A stretch of DNA of 14,507 nt, taken from positions 1 through 14,507 of the forward strand of contig JBHJHK010000513.1 of NCBI GenBank assembly GCA_050330975.1, written 5' to 3'. The position numbers and the translations under genes are program-made. This DNA is from JBHJHK01 sp050330975. GTDB lineage: Bacteria > Pseudomonadota > Gammaproteobacteria > Competibacterales > Competibacteraceae. The notes beneath the pieces were generated by a model. The model did not search any database. It was not told the origin of the DNA and worked only from the letters and a program-made list of their open reading frames with translations. Position 1 is the first letter of the stretch; every line of letters begins with the position of its first letter. Of the stretch, positions 1 through 7,189 are shown in pieces.

Positions 1-174
1 CACTGGGACACCACGGCCCCCGCCCTGGGGCTGGCCATTCCCCCCGAGGCCCGGGGATCGGTGCTGCGGTTTTTGGACTTCAGCGCCCGGATGGCGGCCT
101 TTGTCCAGGCCTTCCCCCTAGACGACGCCCTGGAGCCGGCCCCGGTCTTCGTCCCCCGGGTCGAAGGAGAGTGA
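1..174 (+). CDS. atzG: AtzG-like (DUF4089) small subunit, C-terminal part
   Basis: The window opens inside this gene; 57 codons are visible, ending in TGA at 172-174. The residues read LGLAIPPEARGSVLRFLDFS, then a short helix-like segment (ARMAAFVQAFPL), and finish with APVFVPR. This pattern (a conserved LGL-I-P stretch, an M--FV--FPL helix and a final PAPVF-P) is that of the small DUF4089/AtzG-like proteins. In the cyanuric acid pathway AtzG is a small partner that binds the amidase AtzE and is needed for a stable 1-carboxybiuret hydrolase complex. The next gene here is an AtzE-type amidase starting only 3 bases after the stop, which supports the assignment and a stoichiometric complex. The real substrate is not shown by the sequence. 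The N-terminus lies outside the window. Confidence 0.75.
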   Translation, partial: HWDTTAPALGLAIPPEARGSVLRFLDFSARMAAFVQAFPLDDALEPAPVFVPRVEGE

Positions 175-177
175 GCC

Positions 178-1584
178 ATGGCACCAAACCCGACGGCCTT
201 TACCAGCGCCGCCGCCATCGCCCAGGCCGTGGCCGCCGGTGACACCTCGGCCACGGCGGTGGTGGAGGGGGCCCTAGGGCGCATCGCCGCCCACGACCAA
301 ACCCTCAACGCCTTTACCCACGTGGCACGGGAGCGGGCCCTGGCCAGGGCGGCCGAGCTGGACGCCCGCCGGGCCCGGGGAGAAGCCCTGGGGCCCCTGG
401 CCGGGGTCCCCTTTGGGGTGAAAAATCTGTTCGACGTCCGAGGTATCCCCACCCTGGCGGGGTCCAAGATCAACCGCGACCGTCCCCCCGCCCAGGGCGA
501 CGCCGAGTTGATCCACCGCCTAGAGGCCGCCGATGCCGTGTTGGTGGGGGCCCTCAACATGGGTGAGTACGCCTATGACTTCACCGGGGAAAATCCCCAC
601 TATGGCCCCTCCCGCAACCCCGTCGACCCAAGCCGCATGAGCGGTGGTTCGTCGGGGGGCAGCGGCGCCGCCGTGGGGGCCGGTCTGGTGCCCCTGGCCC
701 TGGGGTCGGACACCAACGGCTCCATCCGCGTGCCAGCGGCCCTGTGTGGCACCTTTGGCCTCAAGCCCACCTACGGCCACTTGAGCCGCCGGGGGACGTT
801 TTTGTTCTGCCCCAGCCTCGACCACCTGGGACCCCTGGGGCGCAGCGTCGCCGATTTGGCCCTGGCCTTCGACGCCATGCAGGGCGTGGACCCCGCCGAC
901 CCCGCCTGTAGCGCCCCCGAGGGCCCCAACCCGACCTTCCCAACGCTCCAGCGGGGTATCGATGGCCTGCGCCTGGCGGTGGCCGACGACTACTTCCGCC
1001 GCGGCGCCACCCCCGAAGCCCTGGGGGCGGTGGAGCAGGTGGCCAAGACCCTGGGGGTGACCCAAACCGCGACCTTCCCCGAGGCCGCCCGGGCCCGAGC
1101 CGCAGGTTATATCATCACAGCTTCCGCGGCCAGCCAATTGCATTTGGAGCGGCTGCGCCGGCGCGCCGCCGACTTCGACCCCCTGGTGCGGGATCGCCTC
1201 ATGGCGGGGGCGACCTTCCCCGCCGCCTGGTATCTCCACGCCCAGCGCTTTCGCCGCTGGTACGCCGCGGCCGTGGCCCAGGTATTCACCCGGGTGGACG
1301 TGGTCATCGCCCCCACCACCCCCTGCTCGGCCCCGGCCATCGGCCAGCAGACCATGGTCCTCGACGGTTTAGAGGTCCAGGTGCGGCCCAATTTGGGGCT
1401 TTACACCCAACCCATTTCCCTGGCGGGGTTGCCGGTGGGGGCGGTGCCGGTGGCGGGCTACCCTTTGCCCGTGGGGGTACAACTCATCGCCGCCCCGGGG
1501 CGCGAGGCCCACGCCCTGGCCGCCGCCGCCGCCCTGGAAGGGGCCGACACCGCGACGCCGACGGCCAATCCCGCCTGGCAGTGA
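178..1584 (+). CDS. atzE: AtzE-family amidase (amidase signature hydrolase)
   Basis: A 468-residue amidase-signature enzyme that hydrolyses a C-N amide bond in the cytoplasm. The Ser-cisSer-Lys triad is visible: Lys82 in FGVKNLFD, Ser158 in the GGSSGGSG loop (155-163), and nucleophile Ser182 in the segment GSDTNGSIRVPAALCG (176-191). The DTNGSIR variant, in place of the commoner DTGGSIR, fits AtzE-type proteins. The tail with VGVQLIAAPGRE is also typical. Length matches the family (about 460). The ATG has a good AAGGAG site at 164-169 inside the end of the upstream atzG gene. The genes are 3 bp apart, so translation is probably coupled. AtzE of the cyanuric acid route deaminates 1-carboxybiuret, but many relatives occur without atzD or atzF, so 1-carboxybiuret should be taken only as a model substrate. 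The nearby hyuA/hyuB genes suggest an amide or ureide pathway. Confidence 0.85.
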   Translation: MAPNPTAFTSAAAIAQAVAAGDTSATAVVEGALGRIAAHDQTLNAFTHVARERALARAAELDARRARGEALGPLAGVPFGVKNLFDVRGIPTLAGSKINRDRPPAQGDAELIHRLEAADAVLVGALNMGEYAYDFTGENPHYGPSRNPVDPSRMSGGSSGGSGAAVGAGLVPLALGSDTNGSIRVPAALCGTFGLKPTYGHLSRRGTFLFCPSLDHLGPLGRSVADLALAFDAMQGVDPADPACSAPEGPNPTFPTLQRGIDGLRLAVADDYFRRGATPEALGAVEQVAKTLGVTQTATFPEAARARAAGYIITASAASQLHLERLRRRAADFDPLVRDRLMAGATFPAAWYLHAQRFRRWYAAAVAQVFTRVDVVIAPTTPCSAPAIGQQTMVLDGLEVQVRPNLGLYTQPISLAGLPVGAVPVAGYPLPVGVQLIAAPGREAHALAAAAALEGADTATPTANPAWQ

Positions 1585-1637
1585 GGATGGCCTGGGGCGA
1601 GGCGACGGGTTAGTCGTGTTACAGTGGGGACAACGCC

Positions 1638-2240
1638 TTGCCTTGCCATGGTCGATCGTTGACTGCCGCACCCCTCTACCAACCGTTTTACTGCGAAGAA
1701 AACGTCTGGCAACTGTGCGCCAGACCCGACGTCGTCGCCCGCAACCACTTCGCCGTCTTTATCGCCAACCCCCGGCAAACGGTGGCCATGGCCGCTCAGC
1801 GGGCCGCTCCCCCGGGGCAATGGGTGGTGTGGGACTACCACGTGGTGCTCCTCATGGCCCCGGCCACCGGTGACGGCGGAGAGAGCCAGGTGTGGGACCT
1901 GGACTGTCGCCTCGCCGCTCCCTTGGCCCTGACCACCTGGTTTGACGCCTCCTTTCCCGATCTCGAGCGCTGGCCCACGGTGTGGGTACCCCAGTTTCGC
2001 CTGGTGGAGGGCCAGACCTTTCGCCGCCATTTCGCCTCGGACCGCCGCCACATGCGCACCCCCCAAGGGGGCTGGCAGCGGCCCCCCCCGCCGTGGCCCC
2101 CCCCGGGGAAGGGGAGTCACCTGGCCGATCTCATCGACGTGAGCGCTACAAGCGACCCCTTGGGGGGGGTGGTCCTCAGCCATCGCCAACTGTTGACCCG
2201 CTATGCCTCCCCGAGTAAAGCCACCACACCGCAAAATTGA
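1638..2240 (+). CDS. NTAQ1: Protein N-terminal glutamine amidohydrolase (NTAQ1 family)
   Basis: A 200-residue protein that matches the NTAQ1/WDYHV family along its length. These enzymes deamidate an N-terminal Gln to Glu on proteins; in eukaryotes this feeds the N-degron pathway. Landmarks in order are YCEENVWQLC (18-27), FAVFIANPRQ (38-47), WVVWDYHVVLL (62-72), WDLDCRLAAPL (86-96), FASDRRHM, GGWQRPPPPWP, and a final segment with LADLIDV and GGVVLSHRQLLTRY. By alignment to human NTAQ1 (Cys28, His81, Asp97) the triad is Cys19, His68 and Asp87, all present. The start is a TTG; GGGGA at 1626-1630 lies 7 bp upstream. A second TTG at 1659 has no visible ribosome site. The gene follows atzE by 53 bp and may be co-transcribed with it or independent. 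In a bacterium the Glu product could be a substrate for a Bpt-type leucyl transferase and ClpS, but none is visible here. Confidence 0.9.
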   Translation: MPCHGRSLTAAPLYQPFYCEENVWQLCARPDVVARNHFAVFIANPRQTVAMAAQRAAPPGQWVVWDYHVVLLMAPATGDGGESQVWDLDCRLAAPLALTTWFDASFPDLERWPTVWVPQFRLVEGQTFRRHFASDRRHMRTPQGGWQRPPPPWPPPGKGSHLADLIDVSATSDPLGGVVLSHRQLLTRYASPSKATTPQN

Positions 2241-2320
2241 CAAATTATTACACTGTCAAGCCGAAGGCCTTACCCAGCGGAGTTACGGTCGTAGCTGAAA
2301 TCCAGTTGACAAATTGTTAC
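2237..2320 (+). repeat. Two near-identical 15-bp direct repeats, possible operators
   Basis: TTGACAAATTATTAC at 2237-2251 and TTGACAAATTGTTAC at 2306-2320 differ at one base and are 69 bp apart. The left copy overlaps the NTAQ1 stop codon and is followed by TGTCAA (2254-2259), giving a TTGACA...TGTCAA dyad. The right copy contains the -35 hexamer of the promoter of the downstream small RNA. In a region otherwise rich in G and C, two AT-rich 15-mers this close are unlikely to be chance. They may be binding sites of a regulator of the small RNA, but the protein is unknown. Confidence 0.5.
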
Positions 2321-2334
2321 CTCGCCAGTTTAAC
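2306..2334 (+). promoter_or_regulatory. Sigma70-type promoter of the CsrB/Rsm-like RNA
   Basis: TTGACA at 2306-2311 is a perfect -35 box, followed after 17 bp by TTTAAC (2329-2334, 4 of 6 matches to the -10 consensus). The expected start is near 2341. A second candidate -10, TATAGT at 2343-2348, would place the start near 2354, just before the first hairpin, but has no -35 at normal spacing; it would need an activator. There is no + strand gene downstream, only the small RNA region. Confidence 0.6.
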
Positions 2335-2340
2335 GGCGAC

Positions 2341-2449
2341 GCTATAGTGATCTTGGCCGATAGGAAGGCCAATGGGTAGGAACCTCAACGGACTGATGGG
2401 CCAGGGAGGGTCACCTTTGAGGTCGCCAGGGACTGGCGGCCTGCTTTTT
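2341..2449 (+). ncRNA. Candidate CsrA/RsmA-sequestering small RNA (CsrB/RsmZ-like)
   Basis: Between a sigma70-type promoter and an intrinsic terminator lies a stretch of about 95-109 nt with five GGA motifs. Hairpin 1: TTGGCC (2353-2358) pairs perfectly with GGCCAA (2367-2372), with AGGA in the 8-nt loop. Hairpin 2: GGGT (2374-2377) pairs with ACCT (2382-2385), including one G-U, exposing an AGGA tetraloop. A GGA at 2390-2392 is in an unpaired linker. Hairpin 3: GGCC (2399-2402) with GGTC (2409-2412), loop AGGGAG. The terminator hairpin has a GGA loop (2430-2432). GGA displayed in successive hairpin loops, and again in the terminator loop, is the design of RNAs of the CsrB/RsmX/RsmY/RsmZ type, which titrate the translational regulator CsrA/RsmA. 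Size also fits RsmX/Y/Z (about 110-125 nt). The reading frame opening at 2372 runs through the terminator and is not credible. Family membership is inferred from architecture; no csrA gene is in the window. Confidence 0.7.
2421..2449 (+). terminator. Rho-independent terminator of the CsrB/Rsm-like RNA
   Basis: GGTCGCCAG (2421-2429) pairs with CTGGCGGCC (2433-2441) over 9 bp with one G-U, around a 3-nt GGA loop. TGC and five T follow (2442-2449). There is no T-run on the opposite strand side, so it works for + strand transcripts only. It ends 17 bp before the hyuB stop codon, which is read from the other strand. Confidence 0.85.
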
Positions 2450-2466
2450 ACCCCCATCTTTGGGCT

Positions 2467-4194
2467 TTACCCGTCTTCCCCACTCCCGCCTTCGGTCTCG
2501 CCGCTCCGGTGGCTTTGGCGCAAAGCCAGGGTCTCTGCCGTCGCCACGGTCAAAGTGGTGCTGTCGATGACCACCCCATAGTCCCGCCGCGCCCCCTCGA
2601 CGCTGACCAAACCAGCGACCACGTCGGCCTGGACCCGGGCGGGGTCCCGCGTCCAGGGGTCGCCAAAGCCCCCACCCCCGGGGAGGGTCAGGGTGAACAC
2701 CGCCTGGGCCCCCAGGGTGGTGCTGGTTTTGGCCCGGGGGGTCGGGGCGCCTATGACGGTGAGCTGGCCGGGGGCTCCCGGGGCTCCTCCGGCCAGGCCC
2801 GGCGCCGGGTGGTGCAACCGCTCGTAGAGGCCCGAAAAACCGTAGTCCCGGCCGGTGGTCATGGCCACCGTCCAGGTCTGACCCAGGCCCCCCCGCCAGT
2901 GGCCGGGGCCGCCGGAGTCGGGGGCGAGTTCCCGGCGCAGGACCCGCAACGGGGCCAGGGTCTCCATGACCTCCACCGGCACCCCGGCGATGCCGCTGGG
3001 ATAGGCGGTGGCCGACAGCCCGTCGGCGCAATTCCTCGCTCCCGTGCCCCCCGAGGCAAACCAGGTAAAGGAAAACGGCTGTCCCTGGGCGGTGGTGCCA
3101 AAGACGTGGGTATCCCACAGCCCATCGGCTCCCGGGGCGATGAGGGGGGTGTCCCCCAGGGCATTGGCCAGGGCTCCCATGATCAACGAGGGCAAGAAGT
3201 GTCCCACCAGGTGACGCCCCCCCACGGCGGCGGGGAAGGGGGCGTTGAGGATGGAACCCTCGGGGGCTCGAAGGGCCACGGGGCGAAAACTGCCCTCGTT
3301 GTTGGGGACGTCGGGGGAAAGGGCGCACTTGATCCCATAGGTGGTGTAGGCCGCGGTGTAGTTCAACGCCACATTGATTCCCCAGGGCACCTGGGGGGAG
3401 GAACCGCTGTAGTCCACCGTCAAGCGCTCGCCGGCCACGGCGATGCAGACCCGCAGTTCGATGGGGGCGTCAAAACCGTCCAGGGTCAGGGCGTGGCGGT
3501 ACTCGCCGTCGGGGAGGGCGGCAATGCGGCGGCCCATGGCCGCCTCGGAGCGCTGGATGATGGCGTCGGCCAGGTCCTCGATATCGGCTAGGCCAAACTC
3601 GTCGAGGAACGCCAACAGCTGCTGGCCTCCCACCCGGTTGCCCACCACCTGGCAGTGGATGTCCCCCAGTACCTCCACCGGGGTGCGGACGTTGGCCTTG
3701 AGGAGCTCAAACAGCGCTTCCTCGGGTTGTCCCGCCCGGTACAGCTTCATCACCGGGATGGCCAGGCCCTCTTCGAACACCGAGCGGGAGTCCGCCGCCA
3801 GACCCCGACCACCGATGTCCAGGGCGTGGCAGCAGTTGGCGAACAAGGCCACCACCCTATCCCCCTTGAAAATCGGCGTGGCGATGGTGATGTCGTTGAG
3901 CTGGGAAGCCGTCTGCCAGGGATCGTTGGTGATCAACACATCCCCGGGCACCAGGGTGTCCACGGGGAAGCGATTCAAAAAGTGCACCATCCCCGTGGCC
4001 ATGGTGTTGATGTGTCCCGGGGTACCCGTCACTGCCTGGGCCACCATCCGCCCCCGGCGGTCGAACACCCCGGCAGACAGGTCTCCCGCCTCCCGGACGA
4101 TGGTGGTAAACGAGGTGCGCATCAGTGCCGCGGCCTGTTCGTCCACCGTGGCGATGAGGCGGTTCCAGAGGATGTCGAGGGTCAGGTCGTCCAC
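2467..4194 (-). CDS. hyuB: Hydantoinase B/oxoprolinase family protein (HyuB-like)
   Basis: A 575-residue protein of the hydantoinase B/oxoprolinase family, the large partner of HyuA in ATP-dependent hydrolases of cyclic amides (N-methylhydantoinase, 5-oxoprolinase, caprolactamase) and in the related acetone and acetophenone carboxylases. Visible landmarks are RMVAQAVTGTPGH (49-61), ITNDPW (88-93), CCHALDIGG (121-129), GARNCADGLSA in the second half, DSGGPGHWRGGLG, and PGGGGFGDPW near the C-terminus. Length is usual for the family. The start is GTG at 4194 with GGGAG five bases upstream; the gap to the hyuA stop is 15 bp, so the two are one operon. The order A then B is standard. Substrate is unknown: the sequence does not separate hydrolase from carboxylase types by eye, although the neighbouring AtzE-type amidase favours a C-N hydrolysis pathway. 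No terminator is visible on this strand before 2450. Confidence 0.9.
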   Translation of the reverse strand: MDDLTLDILWNRLIATVDEQAAALMRTSFTTIVREAGDLSAGVFDRRGRMVAQAVTGTPGHINTMATGMVHFLNRFPVDTLVPGDVLITNDPWQTASQLNDITIATPIFKGDRVVALFANCCHALDIGGRGLAADSRSVFEEGLAIPVMKLYRAGQPEEALFELLKANVRTPVEVLGDIHCQVVGNRVGGQQLLAFLDEFGLADIEDLADAIIQRSEAAMGRRIAALPDGEYRHALTLDGFDAPIELRVCIAVAGERLTVDYSGSSPQVPWGINVALNYTAAYTTYGIKCALSPDVPNNEGSFRPVALRAPEGSILNAPFPAAVGGRHLVGHFLPSLIMGALANALGDTPLIAPGADGLWDTHVFGTTAQGQPFSFTWFASGGTGARNCADGLSATAYPSGIAGVPVEVMETLAPLRVLRRELAPDSGGPGHWRGGLGQTWTVAMTTGRDYGFSGLYERLHHPAPGLAGGAPGAPGQLTVIGAPTPRAKTSTTLGAQAVFTLTLPGGGGFGDPWTRDPARVQADVVAGLVSVEGARRDYGVVIDSTTLTVATAETLALRQSHRSGETEGGSGEDG

Positions 4195-4209
4195 GGCGGC
4201 TCCCGGGGC

Positions 4210-6309
4210 TCAAGGTAGGGGGACATCGACCAGCAAGTTGTGGTGGGCATCGACGGCGATCCGGGTCGCCGCCGCCACCACGACGGTGGATTCGCGTTCT
4301 TCGACGATGGCGGGGCCCGTCAACACGGCGCCGGCCTGGAGTGTGTAGCGGTCGAAGACCGGCAGCTCGGCAAACCCATCCCCATGGAGGCGATGGGCCC
4401 GGCGCCGGGAGACCCTGTTTCGACGGGGCGCCACCTCCCAACCGGCCAGGGTGGGTAGGGCCAACTCGGGGCGGGGGCCTTTGACGGTCACCCGCCAAGA
4501 GACCACATCCAAGGGGGCATCGGCGGCTATCTGGCCGTAGATGGCTTGGTAAACCGCCTCAAAGCGCCGGCGGATCTCCCCTTGTCGGTCCGCCGTCAGG
4601 GGGGGCTCGGGGAGGGGAACCGACAGCTCAAAGCCCTGGCGCCGATAGCGCATATCGGCCCGGTATTCCACCTGGAGCTGGTCCTTCGCCAGGGAGCGCC
4701 CCAACACCGCCCGCCCCCGGGCCTCAAGGGTCTCCAGGGTGCGATTGATGGCCGACCAGTCCGCCGCCTCTAGGGGTTGGGGCAAAGTGTGGACCCCGTC
4801 AAAGGTCATGGGGGCGGCCAAAAAGCCCATGGCCGACATCACTCCAGCCCCCAAGGGGTAGATCACCCGGGGACATTTTAGTATCCGCGCCACCCCCAGG
4901 GCGTGGACCGGCCCGGCGCCGCCGAAGGCAAACACCGGCAGCCGGGTGATGTCCACCCCCCGCTCCACGGCGTGAATCCGGGCCGCCGAGGCCATGGTCT
5001 CGTTGGCCAAGGTGTGGATTCGCCAGGCCATGGTGGCCACGTCGACCCCAGCGGGGGTGGCCAGGGTGGCGATGGCCCGCTCCGCCGCCGTCCCATCCAA
5101 CGCCATGGCACCACCGAGAAAAAAGCCGGGGTCCAAATAGCCCAATACCAAGTCGGCGTCGGTGACCGTGGGCGAGGTGCCACCGCGGCCGTAGCAAGCG
5201 GGACCCGGGTCGGCTCCGGCGCTCTCGGGGCCGATGCGCAAGCGTCCCAGCTCGTCGTACCAGGCGATGGACCCGCCGCCGGTGCCGATCTCGATCATCT
5301 CGATCACCGGCACCTTCACTGGCAAGCCACTGCCCCGCTTAAAGCGATACTGGCGGTCCACCTCGAACTGGGGAGCGATGAGGGGCTCGCCCCCTTGGAT
5401 GAGGCAGGCCTTGGCGGTGGTGCCCCCCATGTCGAAGGAGAGGAGGTTCTCCACCCCCAGGGATCGGCCGTAGTGGGCCGCCGCCAACGCCCCGGCGGCG
5501 GGGCCGGATTCGATGAGTCGCACCGGGGCCTCCACGGCGGTGGCCACCTCGGCCAGACCGCCGTTGGACTGCATCACCAGGAGCTCCCCCGCCACCCCCA
5601 ACCCCGCCAATCCCTCGGCCAAGCGCCCCAGATAGCGGGCGGCGATGGGTTTGACATAGACGTTCACCAACGCCGTGGAGGTGCGCTCGTACTCGCGGAG
5701 CTCGGGGACCAAATCGCAGGACAGGGTCACCGTGGCATCGGGTAGCGCTTCGGCTAAGGCTTGGCCTATGGCTCGTTCGTTAGCGTCGTTGGCGTAGCTG
5801 TGGAGCAAGCACACCGCCACCGCCTCGACGCCGGCGGCTTGAAGGCGGTCGATGATTTCCCCCAGCTGCCGGCGATCCAGGGGCTCGATGACCTCCCCCT
5901 GGGGCCCCAACCGCTCGCCCACTTCAAACCGAAGGGCGCGGGGGGCGATGGGGGCGGGGCGGGCCATGGCCAAATCGTACATATCAAACCGGTGCTCGCG
6001 CCCGATCTCCACGGCGTCGCGAAAGCCCCGGGTGGTGACCAGGGCGGTCTTGGCTCCCTTGCGCTCCAGCAGGGCATTGGTGAACAAAGTGGTGCCGTGG
6101 AGCACGTGTTGTACCCGGGAACCCGTCGCCGCCGCCGCCCCCAGGGCGGCTTGTACCCCGGCGACTACCGCCACCTCGGGGGCGGGGGTGGTGAGGTGCT
6201 TTTGGATCACCACCCGGCCATCTTGGCCCAAGAGGACGATGTCGGTGAAAGTACCGCCGATGTCGGCGCCAATGCGGTAGTCCATGGGGGTCTCGTGGCC
6301 CGGGGTCAT
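4210..6309 (-). CDS. hyuA: Hydantoinase/oxoprolinase A subunit (HyuA-like ATPase)
   Basis: A 699-residue ATP-binding subunit of a hydantoinase/oxoprolinase, with an actin-like (ASKHA) fold. The N-terminal phosphate loop GADIGGTFTDIVL is at 14-26. HGTTLFTNALLERKGAKTALVTTRGFRD (71-98) and REYERTSTALVNVYVKP (205-221) complete the N-terminal domain. The central domain has ESGPAAGALAA, SFDMGGTTAKACLI (291-304), EIGTGGGSIAW (340-350), and GPESAGADPGPACYGRGG (360-377), and then LPVFAFGGAGPVHA. The last 170 residues form the usual C-terminal domain. The enzyme would activate an amide carbonyl by phosphorylation, while HyuB completes the reaction. The start is uncertain: ATG 6309 has no clear ribosome site, and the in-frame ATG at 6285 (residue 9), right before DYRIGADIGG, is an equally good choice. 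It is divergent from the SDR gene, with 100 bp between them, where no strong promoter is evident. Confidence 0.9.
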   Translation of the reverse strand: MTPGHETPMDYRIGADIGGTFTDIVLLGQDGRVVIQKHLTTPAPEVAVVAGVQAALGAAAATGSRVQHVLHGTTLFTNALLERKGAKTALVTTRGFRDAVEIGREHRFDMYDLAMARPAPIAPRALRFEVGERLGPQGEVIEPLDRRQLGEIIDRLQAAGVEAVAVCLLHSYANDANERAIGQALAEALPDATVTLSCDLVPELREYERTSTALVNVYVKPIAARYLGRLAEGLAGLGVAGELLVMQSNGGLAEVATAVEAPVRLIESGPAAGALAAAHYGRSLGVENLLSFDMGGTTAKACLIQGGEPLIAPQFEVDRQYRFKRGSGLPVKVPVIEMIEIGTGGGSIAWYDELGRLRIGPESAGADPGPACYGRGGTSPTVTDADLVLGYLDPGFFLGGAMALDGTAAERAIATLATPAGVDVATMAWRIHTLANETMASAARIHAVERGVDITRLPVFAFGGAGPVHALGVARILKCPRVIYPLGAGVMSAMGFLAAPMTFDGVHTLPQPLEAADWSAINRTLETLEARGRAVLGRSLAKDQLQVEYRADMRYRRQGFELSVPLPEPPLTADRQGEIRRRFEAVYQAIYGQIAADAPLDVVSWRVTVKGPRPELALPTLAGWEVAPRRNRVSRRRAHRLHGDGFAELPVFDRYTLQAGAVLTGPAIVEERESTVVVAAATRIAVDAHHNLLVDVPLP

Positions 6310-6409
6310 TAAAACGGCAAACTGTCGACCCCAAGTGTAGCCGGCCTTGGCCTTTCTACCTACGCTAGACGGTTACCAGCACCATTGTGGACAACCAGAG
6401 GAGTCTTGT

Positions 6410-7189
6410 ATGGATCTCGGTCTCAAGGGCAAGACCGCCATCGTCTGCGCCGCCAGCAAGGGATTGGGCTATGCCTGTGCCCACGCCCTGGCCCAAGAGG
6501 GGGTGGCATTGGTGGTCAACGCCCGCAACCCGGATACCCTGGAGGCCGCCGCGGCGGCCATCCGCACCGCCACGGGGGTCGCGGTTACCGCCGTCCCCGG
6601 GGATATCACCACCCCCGAGGGACGCCAGGGGGTCCTGGCCGTTTGCCCCGAACCCGATATCTTGATCAACAATGCCGGTGGCCCCCCTCCGGGGGACTTT
6701 CGTCAATGGCAGCGGGAGGATTGGATCAAAGCCCTAGACGCCAACATGCTGGCTCCCATCGAATTGATCAAGGCCACGGTGGACGGCATGATCTGCCGCC
6801 GCTTTGGGCGGATTGTCAATATCACCTCGGGGGCGGTGAAGGCCCCCATCGACATCCTGGGTCTCTCCAACGGCGCCCGGGCGGGTCTCACGGGGTTTGT
6901 CGCCGGCCTCGCCCGCCAGACGGTGCGCCACAACGTCACCATCAACAACTTGCTGCCGGGGCCGTTTGCCACCGATCGCCTCATAGGCAATATGGAGACC
7001 ATCGCCGCCAGGACCAGCAAATCCTTTGAGGCGGTGTGGGAGGAGCGGCGGCTGTCCAACCCCGCCCAGCGGTTTGGCGAACCGGCGGAGTTCGGCGCCG
7101 CCTGTGCCTTTTTGTGCAGCCAGCACGCCGGTTACATCACCGGCCAAAACTGGTTGCTGGACGGGGGGGCGTTCCCCGGCACGTTGTGA
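6410..7189 (+). CDS. Short-chain dehydrogenase-like protein with atypical active site
   Basis: A 259-residue protein with a Rossmann fold of the SDR family. The glycine motif is changed to CAASKGLG (13-20) instead of TGxxxGxG. The structural motif ILINNAGG (84-91) and the end segment ITGQNWLLDGG (243-253) are normal. The catalytic region reads VNITSGAVKAPIDILGLSNG: Ser140 is there, but the YxxxK pair is replaced by Ser153 and Arg157 (SNGARAGLTGF). This matches the subgroup annotated as beta-ketoacyl-ACP-reductase-like SDR-like proteins, which lack the perfect catalytic tetrad. It may still act as a reductase with a different acid, or have another role. The start at 6410 is set by AGAGGAG at 6397-6403, six bases upstream; an upstream in-frame start at 6347 would only add residues without similarity. 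It is divergent from hyuAB and could serve the same pathway. Confidence 0.85.
   Translation: MDLGLKGKTAIVCAASKGLGYACAHALAQEGVALVVNARNPDTLEAAAAAIRTATGVAVTAVPGDITTPEGRQGVLAVCPEPDILINNAGGPPPGDFRQWQREDWIKALDANMLAPIELIKATVDGMICRRFGRIVNITSGAVKAPIDILGLSNGARAGLTGFVAGLARQTVRHNVTINNLLPGPFATDRLIGNMETIAARTSKSFEAVWEERRLSNPAQRFGEPAEFGAACAFLCSQHAGYITGQNWLLDGGAFPGTL

Noticed and set aside
2254..2274. TGTCAAG...CCTTACC as a GacA-type activator box
   Set aside because: The half-sites are two bases too far apart and the left half matches the TGTAAG consensus poorly.
2372..2581. Small + strand reading frame starting in the small RNA region
   Set aside because: It runs through the intrinsic terminator and into the antisense of hyuB; no ribosome site, low complexity Gly/Ser/Pro composition.
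2509..3591. 360-codon + strand frame opposite hyuB and similar long antisense frames across the window
   Set aside because: These are typical GC-rich shadows: the opposite strand encodes well-conserved proteins and the shadow translations are Gly/Pro/Arg-rich without domains.
6310..6409. Divergent promoters between hyuA and the SDR gene
   Set aside because: Only weak hexamer matches (for example TACACT on the - strand) without a fitting -35; not enough to call.
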